Both the position numbers and the translations under genes were made by a program. This document shows, in pieces, positions 11,078-22,599 of a stretch of DNA of 64,000 nucleotides. This stretch comes from Argyresthia goedartella (Eukaryota; Arthropoda; Insecta; Lepidoptera; Argyresthiidae): positions 6,785,501-6,849,500 of the forward strand of contig OX463809.1 of NCBI GenBank assembly GCA_949825045.1, in the 5' to 3' direction. How positions within the stretch are numbered: position 1 is the first letter of the stretch; every line of letters begins with the position of its first letter. Below the pieces are notes generated by a model. That model did no database searches and was not told the DNA's origin. It saw only the letters and a list, made by a program, of their open reading frames with translations.

Positions 11078-12106
11078 GAGGCAGGAATAAAAGAGTACGT
11101 TTCCACTTCACATCATGTCCCGCTAGATGTCCCGTCGTAGGTCCCGTGTGGCGAGACACGGCTCCGCACTTAACCGACCGAAGTTATTGTTGTGATGTGA
11201 CCGACAGATTGTCGCGGTTAGAGTGGAAAGTTCAAGATTCTACTAAGATCTAGCAACACTCAAGAAACTCCTCCGTCGTTGACGCTAACCAACCTTTTTG
11301 GCTAGACTAGTCACCTTGGCAGGAAATGCTAGAAAATCAGATAAACGAAACTCTTTGCCTAAATAGATGTAGCGTCAACTTTGGATTGCTTACACTCTCT
11401 TCATTGGTTATAATGCTTAAATCTACAGAAGAATTCTCGTCATGTGTATAGTTTGTCATACAACAGCGAACTCTTCAATTGAATCAAACAGCAGATCTGT
11501 CATAGTCATAACATGAACAAACACAGAATATTTTAAATGAAAACTTTGCGGAAACGTTATTTTAATTATAAAATTGATCAATCACTGAGAAAACAATAAA
11601 ATTGCATTAGAAATTCATTCGTCATGATCTGTGCAGAGTAAAATTTAAATGAGAATTCATAAAAACTTTCAAATTCATCAGCTACCACAGGTAAAGATTA
11701 ATTGATGTTAATTGTAGTTTTGCTTGTATTTTATACATTTTTTTGTATACATTCGTCTAAGTCGGATTCATTAGGATAGGGGAAGATATCCCAAATTATT
11801 TCGCCCAGATATAACAGAAATACATTTTTAGTAGCGTATTTACAATAATTTATTTTTCACAAATTTTCCCAAGAAATATCGATAGTGATTGAAAAAATTA
11901 CTATCGATAAAATGTTTAGTAAGAAATAATAAATCTTAATAAAAATTATTTGATCTGTATTTATAAACCTTTTCCACAAAGTAACATTGATGTGTGAAAT
12001 TTCATGTGTGATTGATGTTTATGTTTTTGGTGCACAAAAGATCCATATTTTGTTAGTAACAGACAAACTGCTTTATCTTTGTTAGTTTCTTAATAATACA
12101 CTCAAT

Positions 12107-12620
12107 TCAATCTATTTCATATAAGTAGGCCTGCCTGTGGCGCGGCTCAGTGTTCCACGCACTGTCACCAGCAGTCACACACTTACCCAGGGTCTGAGTA
12201 TGGGGCCATCGAGCCGACCAGCAATGACCCCTACGATGCTGTTGGTGCTGCCACACATTCTGTTTCAGTACGGAGGCCATTCTCTTACGTATGGTAGCAT
12301 GGAATCCATCAGTACGTGCCTCAACAAACATGCTAGATGCAGTACAGTAGCGTGGCAGCCCTAGCAACATCCTAAAAGCATTGTCATATTGGACGAGCAG
12401 GGAGTTGAGTCTATTGTATAGGCTGCACGTGTAGAATGATTGACAATGTGCCATGGACAGTGAGATGTTTACTGCCTTTTTACAAAGTGTAATCCTATAA
12501 GCCAACATATTCGCCCGAACTGCCAAAGTGCTGCGCTCCCACTCTATGACTAGGTCATCCCTCAGTCCTCAGTCACTATATGACCAAGGTATTTGAAATT
12601 GGTTATTGAGTGTATTACCA
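12107..12620 (-). pseudogene. Non-LTR retrotransposon C-terminal fragment
   Basis: Reading leftward, about 12590-12520 gives FKYLGH-like and LRDDLVIEWERSTLAVRANMLAYR, followed by a 139-codon frame with SFYTCSLYNRL, YDNAFRMLLGLPRYC and SMFVEARTDGFHATIRKR. This is the post-RT C-terminal connection of a known lepidopteran non-LTR group; the same segment type (KYLGHVVDSDLKEQ, VKANRLARSFHRCS) occurs at 45940-46060. Only the last part of pol is present, with at least one frame change near 12545, so it is a 5'-truncated dead copy. Confidence 0.8.
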
Positions 12621-12973
12621 TATAATTTAATTTAAAGACAGTGTTTAATTTTTTGTAGGAGGTAAATAAATTTCACTTTGGCTTTGTTTATCGACATTAT
12701 TTAAACAGTGATCATGGTAATGTAAATACCAGTCTTCTAACATATCGAAAAACAAAGAAGGTAAAATATCTATCATTTTTATCGATAGCCGTACATATAC
12801 TTACCCCATCGATGGTTGTCACTCAAATTGTACGCCAAAATAATCCTACCTGTCCCGTCAAAACTATATTGGTTTCAGTCGTACAAAGTAAAACGGTCAT
12901 ATGAGTAAAGAGTGTCCTTATATTAATTTTGTTCATGGAAAATAGCCCTCCCTGTATTTACTTACTTTCTCTG

Positions 12974-13147
12974 TGGCTAGAAAATAAATGATGAATAGCG
13001 GACTTCACAAAATAAAAGGCCCGGTGATAGCGTCCGTGTCTCTGACGTAATAAGGTTGAATTTAGTTTGGCTCACCGGGCCTCTTATTTTGTGAAAACTT
13101 TATCCAAATATTAGTCTTCAAATGTTGCCATCGTTTATTTTCTAGCA
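12974..13147. repeat. Nested foldback next to the minisatellite
   Basis: Inner arms 13004-13027 and 13072-13095 (24 bp, near perfect) lie inside outer arms of about 18-20 bp at 12976-12994 and 13127-13146 (GCTAGAAAATAAATGATG and its complement with one change). The inner and outer arms are separated by unmatched sequence. The minisatellite begins 45 bp to the right. Confidence 0.85.
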
Positions 13148-13191
13148 TTTTCTGGCAAAGGTTGTTAGTAGAGAAAGAAAGAAAAATCCCG

Positions 13192-13737
13192 TTTCCCATA
13201 CGGAGAGGCAGAGGCATGGCCGCGCCCAAGTTTCCCATACGGAGAGGCAGAGGCATGGCCGCGCTCAAGTTTCCCATACGGAGAGGCAGAGTCATGGCCG
13301 CGCCCAAGTTTCCCATACGGAGAGGCAGAGGCATGGCCGCGCCCAAGTTTCCCATACGGAGAGGCAGAGTCATGGCCGCGCCCAAGTTTCCCATACGGAG
13401 AGGCAGAGTCATGGCCGCGCCCAAGTTTCCCATACGGAGAGGCAGAGGCATGGCCGCGCCCAAGTTTCCCATACGGAGAGGCAGAGGCATGGCCGCGCCC
13501 AAGTTTCCCATACGGAGAGGCAGAGGCATGGCCGCGCCCAAGTTTCCCATACGGAGAGGCAGAGGCATGGCCGCGCCCAAGTTTCCCATACGGAGAGGCA
13601 GAGGCATGGCCGCGCCCAAGTTTCCCATACGGAGAGGCAGAGGCATGGCCGCGCCCAAGTTTCCCATACGGAGAGGCAGAGGCATGGCCGCGCCCAAGTT
13701 TCCCATACGGAGAGGCAGAGGCATGGCCGCGCCCAAG
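13192..13737. repeat. Minisatellite, 14 copies of a 39-bp GC-rich unit
   Basis: Fourteen consecutive 39-bp units, each beginning TTTCCCATACGG and ending GCGCCCAAG. Unit 2 has a C-to-T change and units 3, 5 and 6 have a G-to-T change; the last eight are identical. Since 39 is a multiple of three, both strands stay open: the + strand encodes repeats of FPIRRGRGMAAPK from 13162, and the - strand repeats of NLGAAMPLPLRMG ending at 13062. The + frame has no ATG before the array (a TTG opens it). I regard it as a non-coding tandem repeat; a repetitive basic peptide remains possible but unsupported. Confidence 0.95.
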
Positions 13738-13739
13738 TT

Positions 13740-14176
13740 TAATAAGTAATTCAATACAGTTTGCTTAAAAAAACTATTACGAAGCGCCCGTGGCCCAGCG
13801 GTATTGGCACATCGGAAACGATCATGCGGTTAGCAACATCTGGCCGAGACGAGTACTAGATGGGTCCGTTTCTTTATTTTATTACGCATGTTTAAACTCC
13901 AGTAATTATTTTCTTTAACCTTAAATCACTTTCATCCCTGCCTTCTAGGTACCTACAAAAAACCGTCTTGTTTGTATAACTCTTAATGTATCATTTAGGG
14001 TCCCATAGGACAGGCCCTGCCTAGTTTGGGATGCGTCATTATAATCTAGAAATTGCATATAATATCTAAACATGTATTTATTTATGTTTTATGACACTTA
14101 TTTCCAAGGCACACAAATGATTTTTACTTTTTGTATCATTTTTTCGGGCGCTTTCGTATTTCGGATGACAAGTAAC
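13740..14176. other. Mostly unassigned, possible degenerate SINE head
   Basis: Around 13785-13830 the text GTGGCCCAGCGGTATTGGCAC resembles a pol III A box (TGGCCCAGCGG), similar to the head of the SINE at 35700-35800, but no clear B box follows. The rest is AT-rich with no recognised element. Confidence 0.3.
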
Positions 14177-14362
14177 GGTGGGTCCAGCCATGTTCTTTTG
14201 TCCGTAACGTACCTCCGTATCGCATCAGCATCGCGATCCAACAACGTGCCACCGTACCGTACCGAACGCGATGGAACGGGCGTCCAAACTAGCGTTCTTG
14301 GATTGCGTCGGTAATACGATACGGAGGTACGTCACGGACAATAGAGCATGTCTGGACCCACC
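14177..14362. mobile_element. Short TIR element (MITE-like), 186 bp
   Basis: Arms of about 46 bp (14177-14222 and 14317-14362) are inverted copies with few mismatches, sharing GGTGGGTCCAG, TTGTCCGT and GTACCTCCGTATCG blocks. The centre is unmatched. No target-site duplication is clear, so the superfamily is not assigned. Confidence 0.8.
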
Positions 14363-15300
14363 TCTAAGCTATTTGGTCCCGGCTACCATCGCTACTCGGT
14401 GAGCCTAATGGGCCTGCTTGATGACTTTTAACAGTCGGGTTGGCCACTAACCCTACACATCTCTATCAACCCGCACCCCACTGACCAACGTGGTGGAGTA
14501 TGGGTGGAGCAATCTTACTCTTATCCGTGTTAACGCCCTGGACTCTCAGTGAGGACATTTATGTACTACATTTATTTATATTGATAATTATCTATAACAC
14601 TCTGAATAAGATCGACCGACCCCCTGAAGTCTCGCGCACGCTAACGGAGGGCACGCCAACACACCGCTCCCGCATAGAAACCTACACAGAATCCTACTCG
14701 GTACGCGCTATGCCTTAGTCGAATCTGTATGTATGCGATGCAACAAAAAGATATTTTTAAAGTAGAATAGAATATAAATAAATTTATTCGGACTAAAAAA
14801 CACACACAACATTGCTTACAAAAAGAAACAAAAGAACATAAACAGGTGAAACATACATTTAAAGGCAATATTAACAGCAACATATAAAACAGAAGAGAAT
14901 AAAAGCACGCACAACAAAAGTATTACATATTATGTGTAAAATTTACATTTAATACGCAAAATTATATTCTGCGGCCACATTGACGTCGTGAAGTGTGTGT
15001 CGAAGCAGCGAATAGGTTCCGACTCAGCATGTGTCACTGGGCCTACAGGTCCTGCAACGCTGGTATTCAGTCGGCACCTTATCAAAGAGGGGATGATAAT
15101 ATAAGGGTGGGTGTTAATAAACTACTTTTTATTAAATCCGAATACATAATCGTAAATAAAAAGACAGTCATAAAAATTAATAAAATAAATAGATTACGAG
15201 GAATGTTTATTAAATATGGGGGGGGGGTAAGGAAGTTATATGCATTAATAAACACTTAATACAAAAAATACAACAATGGCAGAGAATAGAAGTAAGTACA
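14363..15300. other. No gene recognised
   Basis: AT-rich sequence. Around 14755-14790 an AATAGAATATAAATAAATTTATT text resembles the reversed 3' tail of a non-LTR element (compare the GAATA repeat at 25911-25935) and may be such a fragment on the - strand. A 10-bp G run lies at about 15221-15230. Nothing else is supported. Confidence 0.35.
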
Positions 15301-15305
15301 GACAA

Positions 15306-15444
15306 GTGTTCAGTGAAGCAAAATCTGATGTACAGAACCTCTCATGGCAAATACAGGTTAAATTACGGTTGGCTAGATTTGATATGCACTCCAGTGTATT
15401 TGCCATGAGAGTTTCTGTACAGCAGAGTTTGCTTCACTGAACAC
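15306..15444. repeat. Foldback with 49-bp arms
   Basis: 15306-15354 and 15396-15444 are inverted copies with a few mismatches (shared GTGTTCAGTGAAGC and CTCATGGCAAATAC), around a 41-bp unmatched loop. MITE-like or a local inverted duplication. Confidence 0.9.
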
Positions 15445-15667
15445 AAAAGAGAAATTCGTGAACGTATGTACAGGTCGTCGGCGGCAATTCTGCAACCGTT
15501 TTGAAGGTCAGTTATAAATGCGAAAGGGTAAACGAGAGGACTCTTTACGAAATTGATAATTTTTTAAAGGAATAATGTTTTAATAGTGCGGCTGGGGTTC
15601 TAAAGAACTCAGGAAGAACTTTTAACATGCTAGCTTTTCCATCATATTATCATGCAGCAATAATACG

Positions 15668-15935
15668 ATGATCCGAATGGCCGAGTCGGCAGTGACGCTG
15701 CCTACGAAGCCAAGGGTCCCGGGTTCGAGTCCCGGTGGGGGCAAATATTTGTTTGATGAGAACGGATGTTTGTACCCTAGTCATGATTGTTTATCTATGT
15801 AAGTATAATATTTATCTATATAAGTATGTGTATCGTTGTCTAGTACCCAAGATACAGGGAATCCTAGTTTGTGGCTAGATCAATGTGTGTAAAAAGTGTC
15901 CAAGGTATTATTATTATTATTATTATTATTATATG
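15668..15935 (+). mobile_element. tRNA-derived SINE (family 1) with (TTA)n tail
   Basis: A pol III A box (TGGCCGAGTCGG, 15679-15690) and B box (GGTTCGAGTCC, 15722-15732) give a tRNA-like head. It is followed by a body with TCTAGTACCCAAGATAC and ends in (TTA)n at about 15907-15931. The same body is seen reversed at 40240-40432 and 25800-25905, and the head recurs at 26120-26351 and 37310-37535. The lack of a closed cloverleaf and the long body rule out a functional tRNA gene. Confidence 0.85.
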
Positions 15936-16100
15936 CCCCTCAACGACCTATGGCTGCAAAAAAGGTCATTTACCCGTTATAGTTTTTGAATTTTATTACA
16001 ATGGCCTGAGGTTCGAAATCGCGATGCTTCACACTGGGGTTGGGTTGGTGAGAAGTTAAGAAGGAACTTTTCGAACACTTTCATTAATTAATTTAATATT

Positions 16101-16520
16101 TTTTAGGGTTCCGTACCCAAAGGTTCCCAAACGGGACCCTAATGTTAAGCCCCCGCTGTCCTTCTATCCGTATATCTGTTCGCCTGTCTCGCCATCCGTC
16201 CGTCAGCGGTCTGTATCTGGTGGACAGTAATAGGTTGTTGAAACGTTACAGAGTTGAAATTTTCACAGAATGTGTATTTCTGTTGCCGCTACAGCAACAA
16301 ATAATGACCTTAACGAGATGACCTACACGGATCCCCATACAAGAGACGTGTTTAAACACCCCCCGCTATAAAACAAATCATATCTTGATCTTTAAGTAAG
16401 GCACAAGTAAGCAAACTTCAGGGATCGAACCCAATGTTTAATTATTTTTAGTGCTTATTTTTTCTTGTACGATGGTACGGAACCCTTCGTGTGCGAGTCC
16501 GACCCGCACTTGACCGTTTT
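16101..16520 (+). mobile_element. Dispersed GGGTTCCGTACCC repeat, copy with both ends
   Basis: Starts TTTTAGGGTTCCGTACCC, has the CCGCTGTCC and GTCCGTCAGCGG blocks and TTGAAATTTTCACAG, and ends GGTACGGAACCCTTCGTG followed by CGAGTCCGACCCGCACTTG and a T run. I recognise this as a very common non-coding repeat of moth genomes (its class has been discussed as Helitron-like; I am not certain of the name). Other copies or parts: 24368-24899, 27553-28260, 46395-46462 and 56206-56400. Confidence 0.8.
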
Positions 16521-17205
16521 TTTTATTATTTCCCTCAAAAACCAAAAACTACCTTGCGAACAACAAAACAGACGCAAATAGTATTTTTTGGGTTGATGTT
16601 GATTGCTATTATTATTATTATTCTAGGTGTAAGCCTCATTTCGTCGGACGTCTATTTTGCTCATCGAAGCTTCACACAAGGACCGCAATAATACACAAAG
16701 CAGAAATATTGTAACAGCTGTTTACTTTTCTAAACACAGGAAATTAAACTGGCACTCGCTGTGGTGTGTTGATTCTCCAAATGGTTGGTTTTCAAGGCAC
16801 GACTGCTATTCTGTTTTCAGTCTTTAGAATTAAACTTGAAACTATTGATTACTTCGTTGAGACAAACACAATAGCCCAACATAGATTCAGCCGTCAAGTC
16901 TAAACCAATAAAAAAAAAGATAAATTTGAAGTCGATTTCAAAGTAACTAAAAAGTAATAATACTTTGACACATACACGAAATTTGGCACCCAAACCAATT
17001 CAAAATTAGGTACAATATATTTATTTTTTTGTACAATAACTGTACTATTTTCTTCAACTTGCAGCACTTTCTTTAGAAAGTAATTAATATCTGCAACCAG
17101 ACCATAAAACATGAAAAAAAGAAAAGAAATAATATAATTTGTCGATTACTGTCAAAGTGGGGCGTCGATTGTGCATGGTATATTTCTTGTGTTTTGTGAG
17201 TGAAA
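16521..17205. other. No gene recognised, upstream flank of the transposase remnant
   Basis: AT-rich; an ATT microsatellite lies at about 16606-16623. It probably contains the 5' end of the transposon that carries the transposase at 17206, but no inverted terminus could be paired with the other side. Confidence 0.35.
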
Positions 17206-17838
17206 ATGCCGAAAACTATAAACAGTGGCGTAAGAAAAAATATTCACAATCTATAGAAATATTTGTCGGATTTAAAGTCTGAAGGATTGGTCTATATTCC
17301 TCTAAATAACATCACCAGCCTTGTTGTATATAGTATGTAGCCAGACTGGTAGGATATAGTATGTGCAATGTGAATTGGCTAATTTGTAACTATTTATAAG
17401 TAAAAAAAATTGTTGTATTTTAGGCATATCCCGATCTTCCGTATCGAAAATACAAAATGAAGGTTGGACGTCAACTGTATTTTCTACGCCTAAGAAAAAT
17501 AAACCTAAAACCAAAAAGAAAATCTATCTGGATGATTTTGATTATGTGCAATTAGGCATAAAATACATGAATTTTATGCTGTCCGAAAAGAAGTACTGAG
17601 TTTGAAACGGCTGCTTGCATCTCTTAAAGAATCCACAAATGTTGTTGGTGGCAGAGAATCTCTTCGTTTACTCTTACACAAATTAGGTTAAAAATATAAA
17701 ACATACAGAAATCAAAGGACAGTACTTATGGAGCAACATGATATAGTGGCATGGAGGGACAGGTACCTACATGAAGTCAAAGACATAAGGGAGAGTGGTA
17801 TGCCTGTTTTATACCTTGATGAAAGTTATATTCATACT
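17206..17838 (+). pseudogene. Tc1/mariner-superfamily transposase, 5' half (split gene)
   Basis: An ATG at 17206 opens MPKTINSGVRKNIHNL, then a stop, then KYLSDLKSEGLVYIPLNN. A likely short intron ends with TGTTGTATTTTAG at about 17414, after which GISRSSVSKIQNEG (helix-turn-helix type) and a Lys-rich segment follow. After a frame change come ESTNVVGGRESLRLL and then RDRYLHEVKDIRESGMPVLYLDESYIH, where LDE carries the first catalytic Asp. The reading breaks at 17838 because an RTE element is inserted; the protein resumes at 22987. Stops and frame changes make it inactive. This is the DNA-binding half plus the first catalytic residue of an IS630/Tc1/mariner DDE transposase. Confidence 0.8.
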
Positions 17839-17844
17839 TAGCTC
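17833..17844. repeat. Target-site duplication, left copy
   Basis: CATACTTAGCTC here matches CATACTTCGCTC at 22987-22998 in 11 of 12 bases. The two copies flank the whole RTE-type insertion and both carry the transposase codons for His-Thr, as expected for a duplicated target site. Confidence 0.8.
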
Positions 17845-19783
17845 TTTTTTTTTAAATAGCCTATAATGCTTCCCACTGCTGGGTAAAGGCCTCCCTACTT
17901 TCGGACCATACTTCCCGATCTTGCGCCTTCTCTTCCCAGTCCGGAAGGTACCTCTCCAGGTCCTCACGCCATCTCCTCCTAGGCCTGCCTCTTCGGCGCT
18001 CCCACTCGGTGGCAATTTTTGCCCACCTATCCGGGTGCATACGGCAGACATGTCCGGCCCAGCTCCACTTGAGGTTGGCGCTCTTTACACCCACGTCAGT
18101 GATGCGAGTTATAGAGCGCAGCGTCTTATTCCTGATACGGTCCGTCAGTTTGACTCCTATCATACTACCGCTCCATAGCCCTTTGGTAAACCTTGAGTCT
18201 GGACTTCAGACGATCGGTCAGAGACCACGTCTGAGCGCCGTAGGTGAGAATGGGCAGGATAGACATGTCGACGAGTTTCCGCTTTAGTGTCAATGGAAGG
18301 ATGCCCTTCATCAGCCAGTAGTAGTTTCATGGACCAGTAGCTCTTCCAGGCGTTCGAAATGCGTCTTTGGATCTCCTTGCTTTGCCTGTTTTTGAATGAG
18401 AGTAGCTGGCCCAAGTTGATGTATTCGTCGAAATATTGTATAACCTGCCCATCTACTTCCACTCTACGTTTCGCGCAATTGGTCATAAGTTGTGTCTTTG
18501 AACGATTCATCTTCAGTCCAACCTCAAGGCTTGCATTACTGAGCTCTTGCAGCATCTTCCTCAGTTCAGGAGCTGACGGTACGAACAGGACAATGTCATC
18601 GGCGAAGCGAAGGTTAGTGAGCCTTCTGCCACCGACGACAATTCCGTCATTTGTCCATGATCCCGTCAGCTGCCTAAAGATCTCCTCGAGTGCTGATGTG
18701 AACAGTTTCGGTGATAGTGGCTCACCCTGTTTCACACCTTTCTCGATCAGGAAGGAAAGTCCTGCTGACTGGAGTTTTATATTTGCTGTACTATTGCCGT
18801 ATATTGATTTAATTACATGTATATAAGCCGGATTTATATTTTGGTTGCTGAGGGCACTGAGAATGGCTGAGTGAGAGATGCTGTCAAATGGTTTGGAGTA
18901 ATCCACAAATGCCAGATATCACGGCTTATTAAATTCGTTGAACTTCTCGATGATCTGGTTGAGCGTGTGGAGGTGGTCAGTAGTCGAGAAGCCAGGTCTG
19001 AAACCCGCTTGCTCCTGCGGTTGACTTGCATCTAGATTTAAATCTATACGCGATTCAATAAGTTTTATAAATATTTTATAAATATGGGATACCAAGCTTA
19101 CGGGTCGATAGTTGACGATATTACTTTTATCATTCTTTTTGTGCAACAGAATTATGTTAGAGTGGCATAGCTTACTTGAAAAATGACCTCTGTAGAGTAT
19201 GTTATTACAAAGGTTGGCCAAGTGGGGAAGCAAGACGGGTTCTCCAAATTTCAAAGCCTCTGTCGTGACACCATCTTCATCTTCTTCTCTTGTTGTTCTT
19301 CATGTCCATGAGGGCACGATGAACTTCAGGCCCGGTGAAAGGAGGGATGGTGCCTTGTGTTGGACATAGATACTCTTCGTCTTGGTTTTGGTCCGTTTTG
19401 GATGGGTCTGAATACAGCTTTGTGTAAAACTTTGTACATATTTCCATCACCTTTTCTCTGCTTCCCTGCTTTCTACCATTTTCGTTTGTTAGTTTTGTAA
19501 TCCAAGTGGTGTTCCTATCTATACCTTGCTTTGCCACTCGAAGCGATTGGTTCCTTTCTATCGCCGTTTTGATTAAATTAGTCTTAAATGCTCTAATGTC
19601 TTTTCTAATACTTCGTTTCACTTTTCTGTCTATCTGATAATATTGTGCGGAACACTTTCTATATTGTTCTCGTTCTATGATTAATAATTTGGTTTCTGGA
19701 GTGAGTTTATTATTGTTACGTCTGTATTGTTTAATTTTTCTGCTAGCTGTTTCTACGGCACCTTTTATATTTTCATATTCAAA
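17845..19783 (-). pseudogene. RTE-type non-LTR retrotransposon, 3' part (RT and C terminus)
   Basis: Reading leftward from 19783: EYENIKGAVETASRKIKQ, a linker, then NDKSNIVNYRPVSLV (RT fingers), QEQAGFRPGFSTTDHLHTL, DYSKPFDSISHSAIL (first catalytic Asp), KGVKQGEPLSPKLF, LRFADDIVLF (catalytic FADD), SKTQLMTN, and after a frame change WSWAGHVCRMHPDRWAKI and RRGRPRRRWREDL, the C terminus typical of RTE-like elements. It ends in an A9 tail (T run 17845-17853 on the + strand) next to the target-site duplication. Frameshifts near 18906-18930, 18160 and 19270 make it dead. Its 5' part lies at 22600-22986, beyond a Jockey/CR1-type insertion. Confidence 0.85.
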
Positions 19784-22595
19784 GTCAAAGTCAAAGTACT
19801 TTATTACTGTAGATATTTACATATACTTAGCAAAGGTCAATTTTGCCTCTTCTCTACATTGGACCACTTTGGGAGAAGAAGGGCGTAGAAACTCCCACAG
19901 ATTGATTTTTAGATCTCTTTTAAAAATAGGTTCTGCTTAACTATTACAAATATGAAAAATTTAATTATTATGATTAATAAGAAGTAAATAATTACAAAAT
20001 TATTAACAGCAAGGTCTGTGTTGGGCTAGATTAACCCCATACAGTCCTGTCATTTAAGTAATCTTGAACATTGTAATATCCCTTTTTTGACAAAGTCGCT
20101 ATAACATGCTTTTTAAATTGCTCAAATGGCAATTTCAAAATCTCCAGAGGTATCTTATTATAGTAGAGAATACACTGACCCTTGAAAGAATTGCTAACTT
20201 TCGCGAGTCTAAATCGGGGCGCACACCCTGTGTAACCTAATGCTTATCTGTAATGTTAACCTAAGAAATAATCACAGTCTGTGATTATTTCTTAGGTTAA
20301 CATTACAGCTATCGCTAAGTTTGGAAAATGTTGTAAGGTTCTTGCGTACATACATTATATTTTCGAAAATATATTGACTAGCTACTGTTAGTATGTCAAT
20401 TTCTTTAAAAAGCTCTCTTAAGGAGTCTGTTCGTTTTAAATTATAAATTGCTCGAATAGCTCTTTTCTGTAAAATAAAAATAGTTTGAATATCCGCTGCT
20501 TTCCCCCACAACAAGATACCATAGGACATGACACTATGAAAGTAACTAAAATATACTAGCCTAGATGTAGCCACATCCGTGCTTTGTCTGATGTTCCTGA
20601 CAGCGTAAGCCGCAGAACTTAATTTACCAGCCAATTTATCTATGTGGGGTCCCCACTGCAATTTGCTATCAATGGTTATTCCAAGAAACTTCGCATCATT
20701 TACTAATTCTAACGTGGTGTTGTCTAACACTAAACTGGTCTCAACTTGCCTGACATTTGGAAGTGAGAATTTGATACACTTAGTTTTACCAGCGTTTAAC
20801 AATAAATTATTAACTGTGAACCAATTCAAGGGTAAAGACAATACACCATTAACATCATCAAAATCTGCTTTTTGTCTATTTTGAAGACCATTGAAGTATC
20901 ATCAGCAAATAACACTATGCCAGTTAATTTCTCCACCATGAAAGGCAGATTGTTAATATATACCAGGAACAAGAAAGGACCTAATATGGAACCTTGTGGA
21001 ACGCCAATTTTTACACCCGATCCATCAGATTAACGCCGTTAACTTCTGCCTTTTGAATTCTATTGCTTAGGTATGATCTTAGTAGATCCAACGCTTTATT
21101 TCGAACTCCGTAATGATTTAATTTAATTAATAGCGTATTATGATCAACACAATCAAATGCCTTCGACAGGTCGCAAAAAACTCCGATAGCATCCTGTGCA
21201 GCCTCCCATGCAGAATAAATATGAGATATAAGGGTAATACCTGCATCCGTAGTCGATTTACCCCTAGTGAAACCGTATTGTTTGGCGTGGAGTTGTTTTG
21301 TACGGTTGAAGTCTGAGAGCATTTGATTGAGTATAATCCTTTCAAATATTTTACTTAGTGTTGGAAGAACAGATATTGGTCTGAAATTTGAAGGATCACC
21401 CTTATCTCCCGATTTTAACAGAGGTATCAGTTTACTGTGTTTCATGAGGTCTGGGAAAGCCCCATCGTCAACACATTTATTGAATATATAAGCTAAATGT
21501 GGGGCTATAACTAGAATTACTGAACCAATGACTTCAACTGATATACCCCACAGGTATTCCGTATTTTTTAAGTTAAGTAATTTAAACGTTTTGACAATGT
21601 CCTGGGGATATACATGATGAAATTTTAAATATACCTTACTGACGCTCGTGTTATTTTTTAAAAAGTCTCTGCTTCATATGGAGATGAATTTAGACGATCT
21701 GTTGTGAGTAGGGGTACATTGGTGAAGAATGTTTCAAAAGCTCGAGCAACATCATCGCTGGATTTAACAACATCATCACCTATCTTTAGGCAGAAATCAT
21801 TGTCCCTTGGTATAACTTTGCCAGTTTCACGGTTTATTATTTGCCAAACTGTTTTCATTCTATTATTTGAATTTTGAATTTTTCTATTAATGTGTAAAAT
21901 TTTTGCAGTCCTACAAACCAACTTGAAAGTTTTGGAATATTTTTTAACATAGTCATGAAATTTTCGATCAAAGTTTTTTGATCATAAAAACTCTAGTTTT
22001 ACGAATTCCAAACGTTGCCCAGTCATTAAATTTAGATTTACCGTTGTAGTCACTGACTTTCTTTAATTTAAAAACTTTATTGAATTCTGTCTGAATAATG
22101 TTGAAGAAGTCTGAGTAGATTTTGTTTGGGTTCTGTTCATTAAAATCCGGTACTGGCAAATTTATATCTAAGTTCTTTGTATAAGTCTCTAGTCTATGGG
22201 ATGTAATAGGCCTATAAAATGATGGAGCAGTCTTATCCTTAATAGCAATTGGGAATGAAACTGTTTGACCACTGTGATCGGAAGGTAAGCAGTTAATTAC
22301 ACTTTTACTTGTGAATGCACAGTCACAAAAAAAGTTATCTAAGCAAGTTTGGCTGGTAAGTGTAAATCTAGTTGGCTCTAAAAATACATGACATAAGTTA
22401 AACGATTTGAACAAGCAAATCTACATTAAGATCGCCACAAATAATTAACTTTTTTCTGTTATTACATAGTTTGGAGAGGGCTTCCTCCATAATTTTCTCA
22501 AATATTTCGAAATTGCCATGGCCTTTTTCATCCCTCGGTGGCCTGTAGACACAAACAATAATATGGCTATCCAACTCAATTGTATCCAACTATTG
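19784..22595 (-). pseudogene. Jockey/CR1-type non-LTR retrotransposon inserted in the RTE element
   Basis: From the right: SHIIVCVYRPPRDEKG and LIICGDLNVDLL (APE endonuclease, 22560-22400), FLEPTRFTLTSQTCLDNFF and LPSDHSGQTV (endonuclease end), a linker with VWQIINRETGK, LIPLLKSGDKGDPSNFRPISVLPTLSK (RT fingers), TRGKSTTDAGI, GVFCDLSKAFDCVDH (first catalytic Asp), a frame break near 21010-20885, WFTVNNLLLNAGKTKC, FLGITIDSKLQWGPH, SYGILLWGKAADIQ and a stop inside a perfect palindrome at 20248-20308. The 3' end carries a tail of CAAAGT-type repeats (+ strand 19780-19800). The same family is nearly intact at 61546-64000. Several frame breaks make this copy dead. Confidence 0.88.
20248..20308. repeat. 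Perfect 30-bp palindrome with 1-bp centre
   Basis: 20248-20277 and 20279-20308 are exact reverse complements with a single T between them. The structure lies in the C-terminal coding part of the Jockey/CR1-type element and creates a stop there. Confidence 0.97.
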
Positions 22596-22599
22596 TGAT

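Larger units (their letters stand above)
8810..12090. other. 3.3 kb with no gene recognised
   Basis: Short frames on both strands (for example 8872-9126, 9627-9857, 10449-10691, 10837-11106, all - strand) have no recognisable domain, no splice context and sit in AT-rich DNA, so I do not call genes. Supported content is limited to the two strong inverted repeats listed separately at 9268-9319 and 11020-11077. Confidence 0.5.

Noticed and set aside
12137..12364. A 75-codon + strand ORF
   Set aside because: Antisense to the recognisable non-LTR C-terminal fragment.
13192..13737. CRISPR array
   Set aside because: The 39-bp units are contiguous with no unique spacers, and this is a eukaryotic locus.
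13062..13754. A 230-codon repetitive protein on the - strand of the minisatellite
   Set aside because: Any tandem repeat with a unit divisible by three and no stop gives such ORFs on both strands; no promoter, splice or flanking coding signal supports it.
15678..15742. A functional tRNA gene
   Set aside because: A and B boxes are present but the sequence continues into a SINE body with a (TTA)n tail and recurs elsewhere in the window.
18359..18826. A 155-codon + strand ORF
   Set aside because: Antisense to the RTE reverse transcriptase with its FADD box.
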